Shown here: piece after piece, positions 44,071-52,390 of the stretch
Numbering within the stretch: the first letter of the stretch is position 1
How the letters are laid out: each line of letters starts with the position of its first letter
Assembly (NCBI RefSeq): GCF_030372275.1
Contig: NZ_JAUDDJ010000007.1
Origin: Lawsonibacter sp900766145
GTDB lineage: Bacteria; Bacillota; Clostridia; Oscillospirales; Oscillospiraceae
Length of the DNA: 64,000 bases
Direction: 5' to 3' (one strand)
Made by a program: the position numbers and the translations under genes
Notes under the pieces: model-generated
Databases searched by the model: none
Seen by the model: the letters and a program-made list of their open reading frames with translations, nothing else
Told to the model about the DNA's origin: nothing

Positions 44071-44816
44071 ATTCTTTATGTCTTTTATCAGCGCAGATAT
44101 CTGACAGAGAACGGCATCGAGCAGATGCGCTCCAAGCTGTCCAACGATATCTTTCAGGACGAGATGTTGTCCCTCTATCAAGAGAAGGATCTGTCCTATC
44201 AGCAGGTGCGGGACGCGGCAATGGAAGCCATGGGCCGTCTCATTCGGGAGATGAAGTCCGACCTCTGCGACAGTCCTGTCATCGCCGGGCAGATGGAAAC
44301 GCTGGCCGAAATGTTATCTAAAGTCAAGGGCAAGAAGGTATACGGCTATCTGAAAAAGCCGGTCAAGGCCCAGGTGGACGCCATTGTGGATGAGCTGGCC
44401 AAGCTCCCGGAGGTGGCGGAGTGCTATGAACAATGGAACCGGCTGCGGGATGAGCTGGAACGGTACTACAAGGACGCGCCGAGAGAGCACAAACCATTGT
44501 CGCAGCAACAGGAATTCAAAGCCATCAAGAACATGGTCATACAGGAGGCTGAGGAACTGCGTTTGGGTGCTTTTACCTTCGAAGATACGACCATGAAAGA
44601 CGAAGTGGATGAGGACCAGGAGGAGGTGTACTACGCCTGGTCCTCCCGCTGGCAGATGGCGGAGGCCTACCAGAACGCGAAAGAGATCCTCTCGGTATAT
44701 GAAAACACAGAAGTGGAAAAGGCGGAGCAGGTGCAGTTGCTGGAGCAGCTTTGGAGCGCCGGCTTCACCGTGGCCGCTCATCTGCTGGGCAAGTGCTGGC
44801 GGGACGGTATTGGGGT
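44071..44816 (+). pseudogene. C-terminal fragment of a MobP-type relaxase
   Basis: Residues such as KVYGYLKKPVKAQVDAIVDE, PLSQQQEFKAIKNMVIQEAE and a Sel1-like end (AAHLLGKCWRDG) match the C-terminal half of MobP3 relaxases, which nick oriT in conjugative and mobilisable elements. The frame has no start and the N-terminal relaxase motifs are absent. It stops abruptly at about 44816, where the DNA becomes the opposite-strand BRO gene; the open frame beyond that is antisense and meaningless. Confidence 0.75.
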
Positions 44817-45300
44817 AGACGGCTTTGCTTTGCAGCCGGGCATTGTCCTCCCGCAGCGCCGCGTTCTTTTCGCGCTCGGCCAGCAGGTCGGAGCAGAGTT
44901 TCAGCAGCGCCTCCGGCGAGGTGGCGACCTCCCACAGCTTTTCCCTGGTGAGGTAGGCCCCGTGCTGGCGAATGCTGGGCAGGACTTCATCGAACACCCA
45001 GCGTTCAAACCGCTCCGCCGAGGGCAGCTTGCTGTGAACAATAAGGCGGTACACATCACCTTCGGGGATAAAAAGCATTTCCACCATCTGCACGGCGGGC
45101 GTGCCATCCGCCTTTTTCCCGGTCTGGACCCCTATGGAACATTTCGTTCCACAGCGGGTGTGGTCGCGGACGGCTTTACGGGGATTGGCATATCCCAAAG
45201 CAGCGGCTACATCCGTTCCGCAGAACAGCACCTTGCCGTCCTGCTCAAAAGTGCGGATGCTGCCAAACTCCGGGTTTTTGAAAATTTCCATCTGGTTCAT
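44817..45300 (-). pseudogene. Truncated BRO/antirepressor gene
   Basis: The first 160 residues are a complete Bro-N domain (FGSIRTFEQDGKVLFCGTDV, ALGYANPRKAVRDH, SAERFERWVFDEVLPSIRQH) plus part of a coiled linker (AEREKNAALREDNARLQ). The frame then runs into the antisense of the relaxase fragment, so the C-terminal domain is gone. Such proteins occur in phages and conjugative elements as antirepressors. Confidence 0.8.
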
Positions 45301-45339
45301 ATCGTGCCTCCTTGGGCGGTGCAGCAGAAAAGGCGGCCA

Positions 45340-46218
45340 TTACCAGCCGCCTGCGTGCATATCGTGGTTGACCTGGGCCGTGTAGTGGTTGCTGATGGTG
45401 GTAGGCGCGTTGAACAGCACGGTCAGCAGGTACTGCTTCATGTTGCGGATTTCGGTGGTGTTGTTGTGCAGGCACTCCATGACGAACTCGATGTGGGAGC
45501 TGTCCAGCTTCAGGAACCGGGACCGCACCACCTCATGGGGGAAGTCCGCCCCGGCAATGCGGGTGGTCTTGCGTCTGGCACAGACCGTCTCCACGATCAG
45601 CTCCACGATCTCGTCCAAATCCTCCCGGTAGGTGGCAAACTCCCGGCACAGGTGGTCGTACTCGATGTTCTCCAACACCAAATCCCGATAACTCTGCATT
45701 TCTTCCACCGACATCGCATCCCGTCCTTTCCGTTCCGGCGGCCTGGCCGCCGCAGTTTCCCGGAAGGGAATGGAATCGGTACTTGATCCCTGGGTATTTG
45801 ATTTTTGGGTCTTTGATTTCTCTATATTTAATTCTGCGGGCTTTTCCGTATCCGGGCTATCCAGATACGGGTTTTCCGTATCTGGTGAAGCCGTATCCGG
45901 CTGGGGCGTATCCGGCGCTTTGGGCTGGGGCTGCTCATAGATGACATACTCGGTGTCGCTGATGCGCCCCTGCCGGTCCCGCATCTGGTGGCGGACGATG
46001 TACCCGGCGGCTTCCAGCTCCCGCAGCGCCCCGCCGATGGCGTCCACGCCCTCCTTGCAGATTTTGGCGAGGCCGCGTGTGGTGTAGTTCCAGTCCTCCG
46101 GCAAGGACAGCATCATGGAAAGCAGCCCCTTGGATTTCAGCGACAGCGCCTTGTCGCGCAGGTGGTGGTTGCTCATAACGGTATAATCACGGGTCCGTTC
46201 AATGCGAAAAACGGCCAT
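45340..46218 (-). CDS. Replication initiator-like protein (winged HTH plus DUF6017-type C-terminus)
   Basis: A 292-residue protein typical of Firmicute conjugative elements: an N-terminal winged HTH (MSNHHLRDKALSLKSKGLLS, TTRGLAKICKEGVDAIGGAL), a Pro/Asp/Thr-rich linker with PDT repeats (about 80-115) and a C-terminal helical domain. The start at 46218 has AAGGAG. It lies downstream of parA-parB and two small genes in one minus-strand unit. Confidence 0.8.
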   Translation of the reverse strand: MAVFRIERTRDYTVMSNHHLRDKALSLKSKGLLSMMLSLPEDWNYTTRGLAKICKEGVDAIGGALRELEAAGYIVRHQMRDRQGRISDTEYVIYEQPQPKAPDTPQPDTASPDTENPYLDSPDTEKPAELNIEKSKTQKSNTQGSSTDSIPFRETAAARPPERKGRDAMSVEEMQSYRDLVLENIEYDHLCREFATYREDLDEIVELIVETVCARRKTTRIAGADFPHEVVRSRFLKLDSSHIEFVMECLHNNTTEIRNMKQYLLTVLFNAPTTISNHYTAQVNHDMHAGGW

Positions 46219-46283
46219 TTGCGTCACTCCTTCCAGTGTTCATGGCATGAAAAAAGCCGCAATCTTCAAAAAGACTGCGGCGG

Positions 46284-46469
46284 TCAGGTGCGGTCGTTCC
46301 GGCTGCGCCAGGAATACGGCGGCTTCGGCACAGGGGGCCGGGTAAAAACGTCCTGCGCGGTGCCGAAGGGCAGGCGCTGCATTACCTGGTCGATCTCGGT
46401 GCTTTCCATGTCATGCTGGGATTGGCAGTGTTCGCGGATGGCTTCTTCAATGTCTCTAACGGTACACAT
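46284..46469 (-). CDS. Small 61-residue protein of the conjugative-element unit
   Basis: Starts MCTVRDIEEAIREHCQSQ with AAAGGA upstream; an acidic helical first half and a basic Pro-rich end. Position between the replication protein and the next small gene supports it. Function unknown. Confidence 0.55.
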   Translation of the reverse strand: MCTVRDIEEAIREHCQSQHDMESTEIDQVMQRLPFGTAQDVFTRPPVPKPPYSWRSRNDRT

Positions 46470-46499
46470 AGTTCAGTCCTTTCTTGGCAAGCGGTGGGT

Positions 46500-46775
46500 T
46501 TACGGGTGGCGGCGCTTTTTCTTCGGCTTGAAGTCGATGATGTGTCCCTCGACAACGTGGGCATGGCGCTTGATTTTGATGTCCCGGCGCTGCTGGCTGA
46601 GTAAGGCGGCCTGATAGCCGTCCTCGGTGAGAAACAGCCGCATTTCATCGCCGGGGCTGCCGTAGGAGCCGGAACGCAGGACGGAAAATTCGATCATCCA
46701 GCGGGTACTGTCCCGAAACCGCTCCACGGCAAGAATGTTGTGTCCTTTCAGCTCGCGGGCTGAAATATCCCTCAT
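46500..46775 (-). CDS. Small 91-residue basic protein of the conjugative-element unit
   Basis: Starts MRDISARELKGHNILAVERF with GAGAGGAG upstream and ends in a basic tail (KPKKKRRHP). Beta-rich and basic, so possibly nucleic-acid binding. It lies 14 bp after parB. Confidence 0.6.
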   Translation of the reverse strand: MRDISARELKGHNILAVERFRDSTRWMIEFSVLRSGSYGSPGDEMRLFLTEDGYQAALLSQQRRDIKIKRHAHVVEGHIIDFKPKKKRRHP

Positions 46776-46789
46776 AGGCAACTCCTCTC

Positions 46790-47725
46790 TCAGCGTTCAT
46801 GCTGTTGCTGGCGCTTGCGCTGCCACTGTTCCAGCAGCTTGATGATGGTCTCCTGCATCCGCTGGGGCGTATAGCTCCGGGGGAAATATTTGCGCAGGGT
46901 GTCGCTGGTGAAGGTGATCTTGTCCAGGTCGCTTTTCTTTTCCTCGCCCATAATGACCCGCATCATGTCGAGGGTCAGGTGGCCCTCCTGGCTGTACTTT
47001 TTCAGCCGCTGGGCCTGGGAGAGCGACGGCGTGGCCTGTTCGCTGTCCATCGCGTCCAGCAAATCCACCTGTTCCTCTTTTTTGAGGAAGGACAGCTCGT
47101 AGGCCGGATTGAAGGCGATTTTCTTCTCGTCCACCATGTCCAGCAGTTCGGGAATTAGCTCGGTGAGGCGGATATAACGAAAAATCTGGTTTTTACTCTG
47201 GCCGACCTGTTCAGCCAATACCTCGCTCGACTTCTTCCCAAAATCGTTCCCAACTTGGGAACAATTTTCTTTGGACGGTCTGCCAGCTTGTCGCTTCATA
47301 GCTTCCAGCTTCATCTTGTAGGCAAAAGCCCTTTCACTGGGGAGCAGGCTTTCCCGCTGCAAATTGCTGTCAACCATGATGATGGTGGCCTGGTCATCGT
47401 CCAGGTCGCGGACAATCACCGGCATGGTTTCTTTACCCGCCAGCTCGCTAGCTCGGTGCCGCCGGTGCCCGGCAACCAGCTCATAGCCGCCATTAGGGTC
47501 CGGGCGGGCAATGGCCGGGACCAGTACGCCGTACTGCCGGATGCTGTCGGCGGTCTCCATCATGGCCTCGTCATCCTTGACCTTGAAGGGATGGTCCTTG
47601 AACGGGTGCAGCTCCGATAAGGGGATTTCCAGAACCTTCTCCCGCTGGGCGTCGGCCCGGCTTTCCTCGGTGGAAAACAGGTCATCGACTGAGGCCAGCT
47701 CTACTTTTTTCGCGCTGCTTTTCAA
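46790..47725 (-). CDS. parB: ParB-family partition protein
   Basis: A 311-residue ParB/Spo0J-like protein: ParB/sulfiredoxin N-domain (IPLSELHPFKDHPFKV, GGYELVAGHRRHRASELAG), HTH (SEVLAEQVGQSKNQIFRYIR) and C-terminal dimerisation region. It overlaps parA by 44 bp. It likely stabilises the excised circular form of a conjugative element. Confidence 0.9.
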   Translation of the reverse strand: MKSSAKKVELASVDDLFSTEESRADAQREKVLEIPLSELHPFKDHPFKVKDDEAMMETADSIRQYGVLVPAIARPDPNGGYELVAGHRRHRASELAGKETMPVIVRDLDDDQATIIMVDSNLQRESLLPSERAFAYKMKLEAMKRQAGRPSKENCSQVGNDFGKKSSEVLAEQVGQSKNQIFRYIRLTELIPELLDMVDEKKIAFNPAYELSFLKKEEQVDLLDAMDSEQATPSLSQAQRLKKYSQEGHLTLDMMRVIMGEEKKSDLDKITFTSDTLRKYFPRSYTPQRMQETIIKLLEQWQRKRQQQHER

Positions 47726-48512
47726 GTTTTATCACCTCCCGCGTCAGATTTTTATAGGCTTCCGCCACCTTGCCGCCGGGGTCATGTGCGAAGATGCTCT
47801 TGCCCTCGGCGCTGATCTCCTTGGCTCGAACCGAGTGGGGAATCTCGGTGCCGAACACCTTGATTTTGCTGCCGTAGGTCTCCCGCAGCAGGGCGGCGAT
47901 CTCTTTGGCAAAGTTGGTGCGGTTGTCCACCATCGTCAGCAGAATACCGTCGATCTGGAGCTTGGGATTTAACTGCCGCTTGACCTTGTTGATGGTGGAC
48001 AGCAGCTGTTCCAGGCCCTTGGCGGGCAGATACTCCGCTTGGACGGGGACTATGATCCTGTTGGCGGTGGCCAGCGCGTTGACCGTGAGCATTCCCAGGG
48101 AGGGTTGGCAGTCGATGAGGATATGGGAATACTGTCCCTTCACCGTGTCCAGATACTGCCGCAGAATCGTCTCGCGGCTCATGGCATTCACCAGGGATAC
48201 CTCCATGCCGGAGAGCTGGATGTCGGCAGGCATCAGGTCCACGCCCTCCGGGTGGTGCAGGATGCCCTCGCCGGGTTTGATCGGCTCGTCCATGAGAATA
48301 CGGCCCATCGCATCGGACAGGGTAAAGGGCAGCTTGTCCGGCTGCGGGTTGCCCAGGCTGATGGTGAGGCTGGCCTGCGGGTCAGCATCCACCAGCAGCA
48401 CCTTCTTTCCGGCCTGCGCCAGCCCGATGCCTAAGTTGGCGCAGGTAGTCGTTTTGCCGACGCCGCCCTTCTGGTTGGCAACGGCGATGATTTGTGGGTT
48501 CAATGACTTCAC
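47682..48512 (-). CDS. parA: ParA-family partition ATPase
   Basis: A 276-residue Walker-type ATPase: deviant Walker A KGGVGKTTT near residue 15, Walker B ILIDCQPSLGML and a typical C-terminal region. It starts with GTG. With ParB it forms the element's partition system; this unit reads parA-parB-small genes-replication protein. Confidence 0.9.
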   Translation of the reverse strand: MKSLNPQIIAVANQKGGVGKTTTCANLGIGLAQAGKKVLLVDADPQASLTISLGNPQPDKLPFTLSDAMGRILMDEPIKPGEGILHHPEGVDLMPADIQLSGMEVSLVNAMSRETILRQYLDTVKGQYSHILIDCQPSLGMLTVNALATANRIIVPVQAEYLPAKGLEQLLSTINKVKRQLNPKLQIDGILLTMVDNRTNFAKEIAALLRETYGSKIKVFGTEIPHSVRAKEISAEGKSIFAHDPGGKVAEAYKNLTREVIKLEKQREKSRAGLSR

Positions 48513-48806
48513 CTCATTTCTGATTGGGTGTTGTCATGTGCCTGCATAACAGCCCTGGAAACAACAAAAGCCGCCACTTAAAACAAGTGACGGCTTCGCT
48601 TAAATCCAATATTCTGTTGTGTTTGGAATCAAAAGGTTTTGAGTTCCTTTCTGCTATTCATTTGTCGTTAATGAAACACCTCCTGCAATTCGACTTATTT
48701 CAGTATGATTTTTCGGTTTGGAAAAGGATGAAAAAATCAGACTGAAAACCTCAAAACCCTTGATCCTACGGGGCTTTTCCGGTTTGTCGTAATTATACCG
48801 TAAGGG
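48513..48806. other. Intergenic junction between ICE remnant and integrase remnant
   Basis: No gene seen. A hairpin at about 48570-48596 (AGCCG-CACTT / AAGTG-CGGCT) precedes AT-rich DNA. The region separates two mobile-element remnants on opposite strands. Confidence 0.45.
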
Positions 48807-48983
48807 CACACCTTCGCCACCCACGCCCTGGCCAGCGGAGTGGATGCCAAGACCCTGTCGGGAATCCTGGGCCATACTCAGGCGTCGTTCACCCTCGATA
48901 CCTACACCCATGTGACCGGCGATATGCAGAAGCGGGCCAGTGAGATCGTGGGCGGCTTCATGGAAAATATTATGGTGAGGTGA
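48807..48983 (+). pseudogene. C-terminal remnant of a tyrosine integrase
   Basis: In frame after a stop: HTFATHALASGVDAKTLSGI, LGHTQASFTLDTYTHVTGDM and a terminal FMENIMVR. It keeps part of the HxxR box, the GHT motif and the catalytic Tyr, but everything before the His is missing. It ends 4 bp before the intact integrase start and differs in sequence from it, so it is a separate ancestor, not a duplication. Confidence 0.85.
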
Positions 48984-48987
48984 GAGC

Positions 48988-50598
48988 ATGGCGGGCAAGA
49001 GAAAGAAGGGGGAAGGCACTGTCCGCCTGCGCAAGGACGGACGCTGGGAAGGCCGTGTGGTGGTGGGCTACGATGAGGCGGGCAACCCCAGGACGAAAAA
49101 TGTGCTGGCCAAAACGAAGAAAGAATGTATCGCGAAGCTGGAGGCTCTGAAAAATATCTGCCAGGTGGTTCGCCCTGTCCAGGTGCGGTCCGATATGCTT
49201 GTCCGGGACTGGCTGGACTACTGGTACCAGAATTACTCCAAACCCAGGCTCCGGCCAAGCACTCAGCTCAACTACGAGAGCTGGATCTACCATCACCTGA
49301 TCCCAGGCGTGGGTGAGATCCCGCTGAACCAACTGACCCAGGCGGAGCTCCAGCAGTTCTTCCGGCGCATGAAGGAGAGTGGGCGAAAAGCCAATGTGGA
49401 GCGCCGAGGCCCCGGCATGGCGGACCGCTCGGTGCGCAGCTGCCACGCCGTCTGCCAGATGGCCCTGGACAAGGCGGTGGAGGAGAAACTGATCCACTCC
49501 AACCCGGCGGTGGGCTGTAAGCTCCCGCCTCTTAAGGGTAAGGAGATGAAAATTCTGACCCAAGAGGAGATCCAGCGATTCCTCATCCAGGCCAAGGCGG
49601 AGGGGATGTATGAGCTCTTCCTGCTGGAGCTGACAACTGGTATGCGCCGAGGTGAGTTGCTGGCCCTCCGGTGGGATGACTTGGACTTCGCTACCGGGAA
49701 GCTGCGCATCGACAAGCAGGTCTATCCGGTGGGCGGCAAACTTATTATCAGCGAACCCAAGACCAAAGCAGCCAACCGTACCATCATCCTGCCGCCCGCC
49801 ATGGTGGAACTGCTGGCGGAGTACAAAAAGGGTATCTTCTCTGACCTGATGTTCCCATCCCGTACAAAGCCGGAACAGCCCATCGACCCCGGCTATGTCC
49901 GCAAACGACTGCAGGTGATTCTGGAACGGGCAGGGTGCAAGCGGGTAAGATTTCATGATTTGCGCCATACATTTGCTACCATGTCCCTGGAGAACGGGAT
50001 GGATGTCAAGACCCTCTCCACCATCATCGGCCATGTTTCCTCGGCGACCACGCTGAACACCTATACCCATATCACCGACGAGATGCGCCGAAAGGCGGCG
50101 CTGAACATCGACCAGGGTATCGCCAAGGCGGAAGTGGACCTCATGCCGGAACAGACAGACGAACCCCAAAAGCAGGACTTTGTGCCGGTGGAACCGCCCA
50201 GGCGCAGGCCGGGAACCGGGTGCGTCAGCCAGCTTAGGGAGTACCTCTGGGAGGGGCGGTACTCACCAGTGTGGCCGGACGGCAAGAAGCACTCCCGAAA
50301 TGTCTACGCTAAGACCTGCGAGGAGTGCGAGGAGAAACTGAAGGTACTGATCCTGGAGATGAAGGCGGAGATCGCCGCCTTACGCTCCGGGGCAAGTACA
50401 GAGTATCCAGACGGGGTAAGCCCCAAGAAGAAAGCCATCGCCGCCTATCTGCGCGAGCACCCCGGCGTATCCAGTAAGTCCCTGATTGCCAGAGAACTGC
50501 AGATAGACCGCTCCACGGTGCATCGGTACTATGACGAGATCCGGGAGGAATTGCAGCGGCAGGCGCAGAATAAGTCACAAAATGTAAATAATTTGTAA
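48988..50598 (+). CDS. Tyrosine integrase with extra C-terminal DNA-binding domains
   Basis: A 536-residue recombinase. N-terminal AP2-like arm-binding domain (7-50), SAM-like core-binding domain (70-170), catalytic domain with R220, H323-x-x-R326, H349 and Y359. About 150 extra residues follow: a second arm-binding-like module (REYLWEGRYSPVWPDGKKHS, 417-436) and a winged or HTH segment (KKAIAAYLREHPGVSSKSLI..., 480-522) that resembles a DeoR/ArsR-type reader. The reverse-transcriptase unit is directly downstream, so both may form one mobile cassette. Confidence 0.9.
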   Translation: MAGKRKKGEGTVRLRKDGRWEGRVVVGYDEAGNPRTKNVLAKTKKECIAKLEALKNICQVVRPVQVRSDMLVRDWLDYWYQNYSKPRLRPSTQLNYESWIYHHLIPGVGEIPLNQLTQAELQQFFRRMKESGRKANVERRGPGMADRSVRSCHAVCQMALDKAVEEKLIHSNPAVGCKLPPLKGKEMKILTQEEIQRFLIQAKAEGMYELFLLELTTGMRRGELLALRWDDLDFATGKLRIDKQVYPVGGKLIISEPKTKAANRTIILPPAMVELLAEYKKGIFSDLMFPSRTKPEQPIDPGYVRKRLQVILERAGCKRVRFHDLRHTFATMSLENGMDVKTLSTIIGHVSSATTLNTYTHITDEMRRKAALNIDQGIAKAEVDLMPEQTDEPQKQDFVPVEPPRRRPGTGCVSQLREYLWEGRYSPVWPDGKKHSRNVYAKTCEECEEKLKVLILEMKAEIAALRSGASTEYPDGVSPKKKAIAAYLREHPGVSSKSLIARELQIDRSTVHRYYDEIREELQRQAQNKSQNVNNL

Positions 50599-50626
50599 AA
50601 TAGCACTCGAGAACGGCGAGTGCCAG

Positions 50627-50655
50627 TTGACATGTTCGAAAAGATGTTCTACAAT
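50627..50655 (+). promoter_or_regulatory. Strong promoter of the RT-associated non-coding RNA
   Basis: TTGACA (50627-50632), exactly 17 bp, TACAAT (50650-50655). Consensus -35 and a one-mismatch -10. It points away from the integrase into a 330-bp stretch without a plausible gene, and just downstream of a small stem (GCACTCG/CGAGTGC, 50603-50622) that may end the integrase transcript. Confidence 0.85.
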
Positions 50656-50661
50656 AAGAAT

Positions 50662-50978
50662 GCCCTACACAAAAGGTGTGGGGGAGGAATATTGTTGTCA
50701 ACCCTTTCTTCATAATTTCTGTCAGGAGACTGCACAGGAGTTCTTGGAGCTGGAGTGACTGGTCATAAGTCCACCACCAGCTGGTGGACGCCATCAGACA
50801 CATCCAGGAGGCAATGACACAAGCTTCCCGCTCAATTGTATCATAGTTGAGCATTGCACTCTGGGCAGTCGGTTTCCTTAGACACACACCAAACGGGTGA
50901 AGCAGGAGGCTGCGTCAAACTGTATATCCGCCGACTGAGGGATACTGCCCCCCGTGTCGGCGGATATTGCAATTTTAA
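50662..50978 (+). ncRNA. Predicted structured ncRNA, template of the reverse transcriptase
   Basis: From the promoter's expected start to just before the RT ribosome site I see ordered stems: CCCTACAC/GTGTGGGG (50663-50683); CTGTCAG with CTG-c-ACAG (50720-50738); GTCCACCA/TGGTGGAC (50769-50789); GCTCAA/TTGAGC (50830-50852); and a 12-bp terminal stem ATATCCGCCGAC/GTCGGCGGATAT (50924-50967). A long-range GAGGAA/TTCCTT pairing (50684-50689 with 50874-50879) would bring two AUUG copies (50691-50694, 50853-50856) together. No ribosome site or sense frame without stops spans it. Defence RTs such as DRT2 use an upstream ncRNA of about this size as template. Confidence 0.65.
50691..50856 (-). other. 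Predicted cDNA repeat unit with a stop-free 54-codon frame (neo-like)
   Basis: If reverse transcription loops between the two AUUG copies, the cDNA repeats every 162 nt. Read in the cDNA sense (minus strand), the junction joins TTGACA (50701 to 50696) to TACAAT (50840 to 50835) with exactly 17 nt between. One frame has no stop in all 54 codons and, because 162 is divisible by 3, continues through every repeat. The repeat peptide begins MLNYDTIEREACVIASW and ends LLCSLLTEIMKKGLTT, mostly helical, Leu/Trp-rich. AAAGGG lies 9 nt before its ATG only in the joined form. The three sense-strand frames all have stops. This is a prediction; no experiment supports it here. Confidence 0.5.
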
Positions 50979-50987
50979 GGAGTCATT

Positions 50988-52352
50988 ATGACGAATCAAG
51001 AATGGCTGGCCTCTAAAGCTGCGATAGAAAAAAGTCGAAGATCATATGCGCATTTTGACTGCCGAACAGATATTGCCCAACAAGGGGCCTATATATCGGT
51101 TCCTCAGAATATAGAGCGGCATGGTTTTTACCCATTTATTCATTATCAGAAGAAACAAGTTAAGTTTAACAAAGAAACCGGGCCCAAAGAGAAAAAACGA
51201 GATATTTGTTATGCGTCACACATTGATCGCTGCATCTATCAGTACTATTGTTTCTTGCTGGGGGATGATTATAATCAGCGCGTAGCGAGAGATGGACTGT
51301 CAAAAGTTGCTGTAGCATATCGGACAGATTTGCATGAAAACAACATTCATTTCGCTAAACGGGTGATTCACTTTATTCGTAGTAACTCGCCCTGCTACGT
51401 TATGATAGGAGACTTCACAGGATTCTTTGATCACCTGGACCATAGATATTTAAAACAACAATGGTGTTCATTGATAGGAGTGTCTAAACTCCCAAAAGAC
51501 CACTATAAAGTATTTCGAAGCGTGACTCATTATAGTACATGGGAGTTGTCTGATTTATTAGCCCTGAATGGCCTAAAGAATAACCGGGAAGGACGTAGAA
51601 CGTTGAATTCTATGTTGCGCGTGCTGACACCAGAAGAATATAAGGCTAACTCAAATAGGGAGCATATCAGGCAGAATCCAGATGTATTTGGGATACCGCA
51701 GGGTTCCCCAATCAGTGGATTACTTGCCAATGTCTATATGTTAGAGGTGGACAAGGCGGTCAATGATTTGGTAACAGAACAAGGTGGCCTATATATGCGG
51801 TACAGCGATGATTTTATTGTTGTGTTGCCTGATACTGGATCAATGACTCTCCAAATTCTCAAGGATATATCAGACAAGTTCAATAGCGTTCCTGGATTAA
51901 CTTTAGAACCGAATAAGACTCAGTATTTCCGATATGAGAATACGCAGTTAGAGAACTGTGGGTCGTTGTTTGGGGTGCCTTTAGAGGGCCGAAAGAGATT
52001 TATTAATTTTCTGGGGTTTACTTTTGATGGAAATACCGTATCAATTCGAATGAAGACATTGGGTAAATATTATTATCGGATGTACAGTAAGGTAAAGACG
52101 ATACGGAAAAGCGGCCAATGCTCTCCGACAGGAAAGCATATCAGCAATAAGAATTTATATGCCCTTTACTCAATCAAAGGAGCGAAGGGGTATCGCATTA
52201 CGCAAAAGAATGGGAAAATTAAATCGGGCTCTGGGAATTTTTTATCATATGTCCGTCGAGCAGAGAAAGAGTTTGGCGCACATGAGTCCATTGCGCGAGG
52301 AACCAAAAACCACATGGCGAAAATAAGAAGGGCGTTGGAAGATGACGGGTAA
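50988..52352 (+). CDS. Defence-type reverse transcriptase (DRT2-like, unknown-group RT)
   Basis: A 454-residue stand-alone RT. Motifs: IGDFTGFFDHLDH (140-152, first catalytic Asp D142), GIPQGSPISGLLANVYM (235-251), YSDD (272-275, D274/D275) and NFLGFTFDG (340-348). No maturase X, HNH or integrase domain, so not a group II intron; no VTG-type retron motif is seen. The N-terminus (HFDCRTDIAQ...ERHGFYPFIHY) and YSTWELSDLL are what I recall of the UG2/DRT2 class, not certain. AAGGAG precedes the ATG. The structured region upstream supports a dedicated RNA template. Confidence 0.85.
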   Translation: MTNQEWLASKAAIEKSRRSYAHFDCRTDIAQQGAYISVPQNIERHGFYPFIHYQKKQVKFNKETGPKEKKRDICYASHIDRCIYQYYCFLLGDDYNQRVARDGLSKVAVAYRTDLHENNIHFAKRVIHFIRSNSPCYVMIGDFTGFFDHLDHRYLKQQWCSLIGVSKLPKDHYKVFRSVTHYSTWELSDLLALNGLKNNREGRRTLNSMLRVLTPEEYKANSNREHIRQNPDVFGIPQGSPISGLLANVYMLEVDKAVNDLVTEQGGLYMRYSDDFIVVLPDTGSMTLQILKDISDKFNSVPGLTLEPNKTQYFRYENTQLENCGSLFGVPLEGRKRFINFLGFTFDGNTVSIRMKTLGKYYYRMYSKVKTIRKSGQCSPTGKHISNKNLYALYSIKGAKGYRITQKNGKIKSGSGNFLSYVRRAEKEFGAHESIARGTKNHMAKIRRALEDDG

Positions 52353-52390
52353 AAAGTAACCTCAAATCCTGCGCCACAGAAAACAAAAAA

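Noticed and set aside
44125..45786. A 553-codon plus-strand frame as one protein
   Set aside because: Only the first about 230 codons look like protein (relaxase tail); the rest is antisense to the BRO gene and the replication protein.
50841..50845. TATGAT as the -10 of the junction promoter
   Set aside because: With the 162-nt junction it would lie 12 nt from TTGACA, too short; TACAAT gives exactly 17.
50309..50887. A 192-codon minus-strand open frame over the RT leader and integrase end, as an ordinary gene
   Set aside because: It has only a GTG start, no ribosome site, and its second half is antisense to the integrase. Its openness over 50691-50856 is kept as a prediction about the repeated cDNA, not as a genomic gene.
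50599..50987. Diversity-generating retroelement template/variable repeat
   Set aside because: No pair of long near-identical repeats with adenine-specific changes and no accessory or target gene with a variable C-terminus was seen; the RT motifs do not fit that class.
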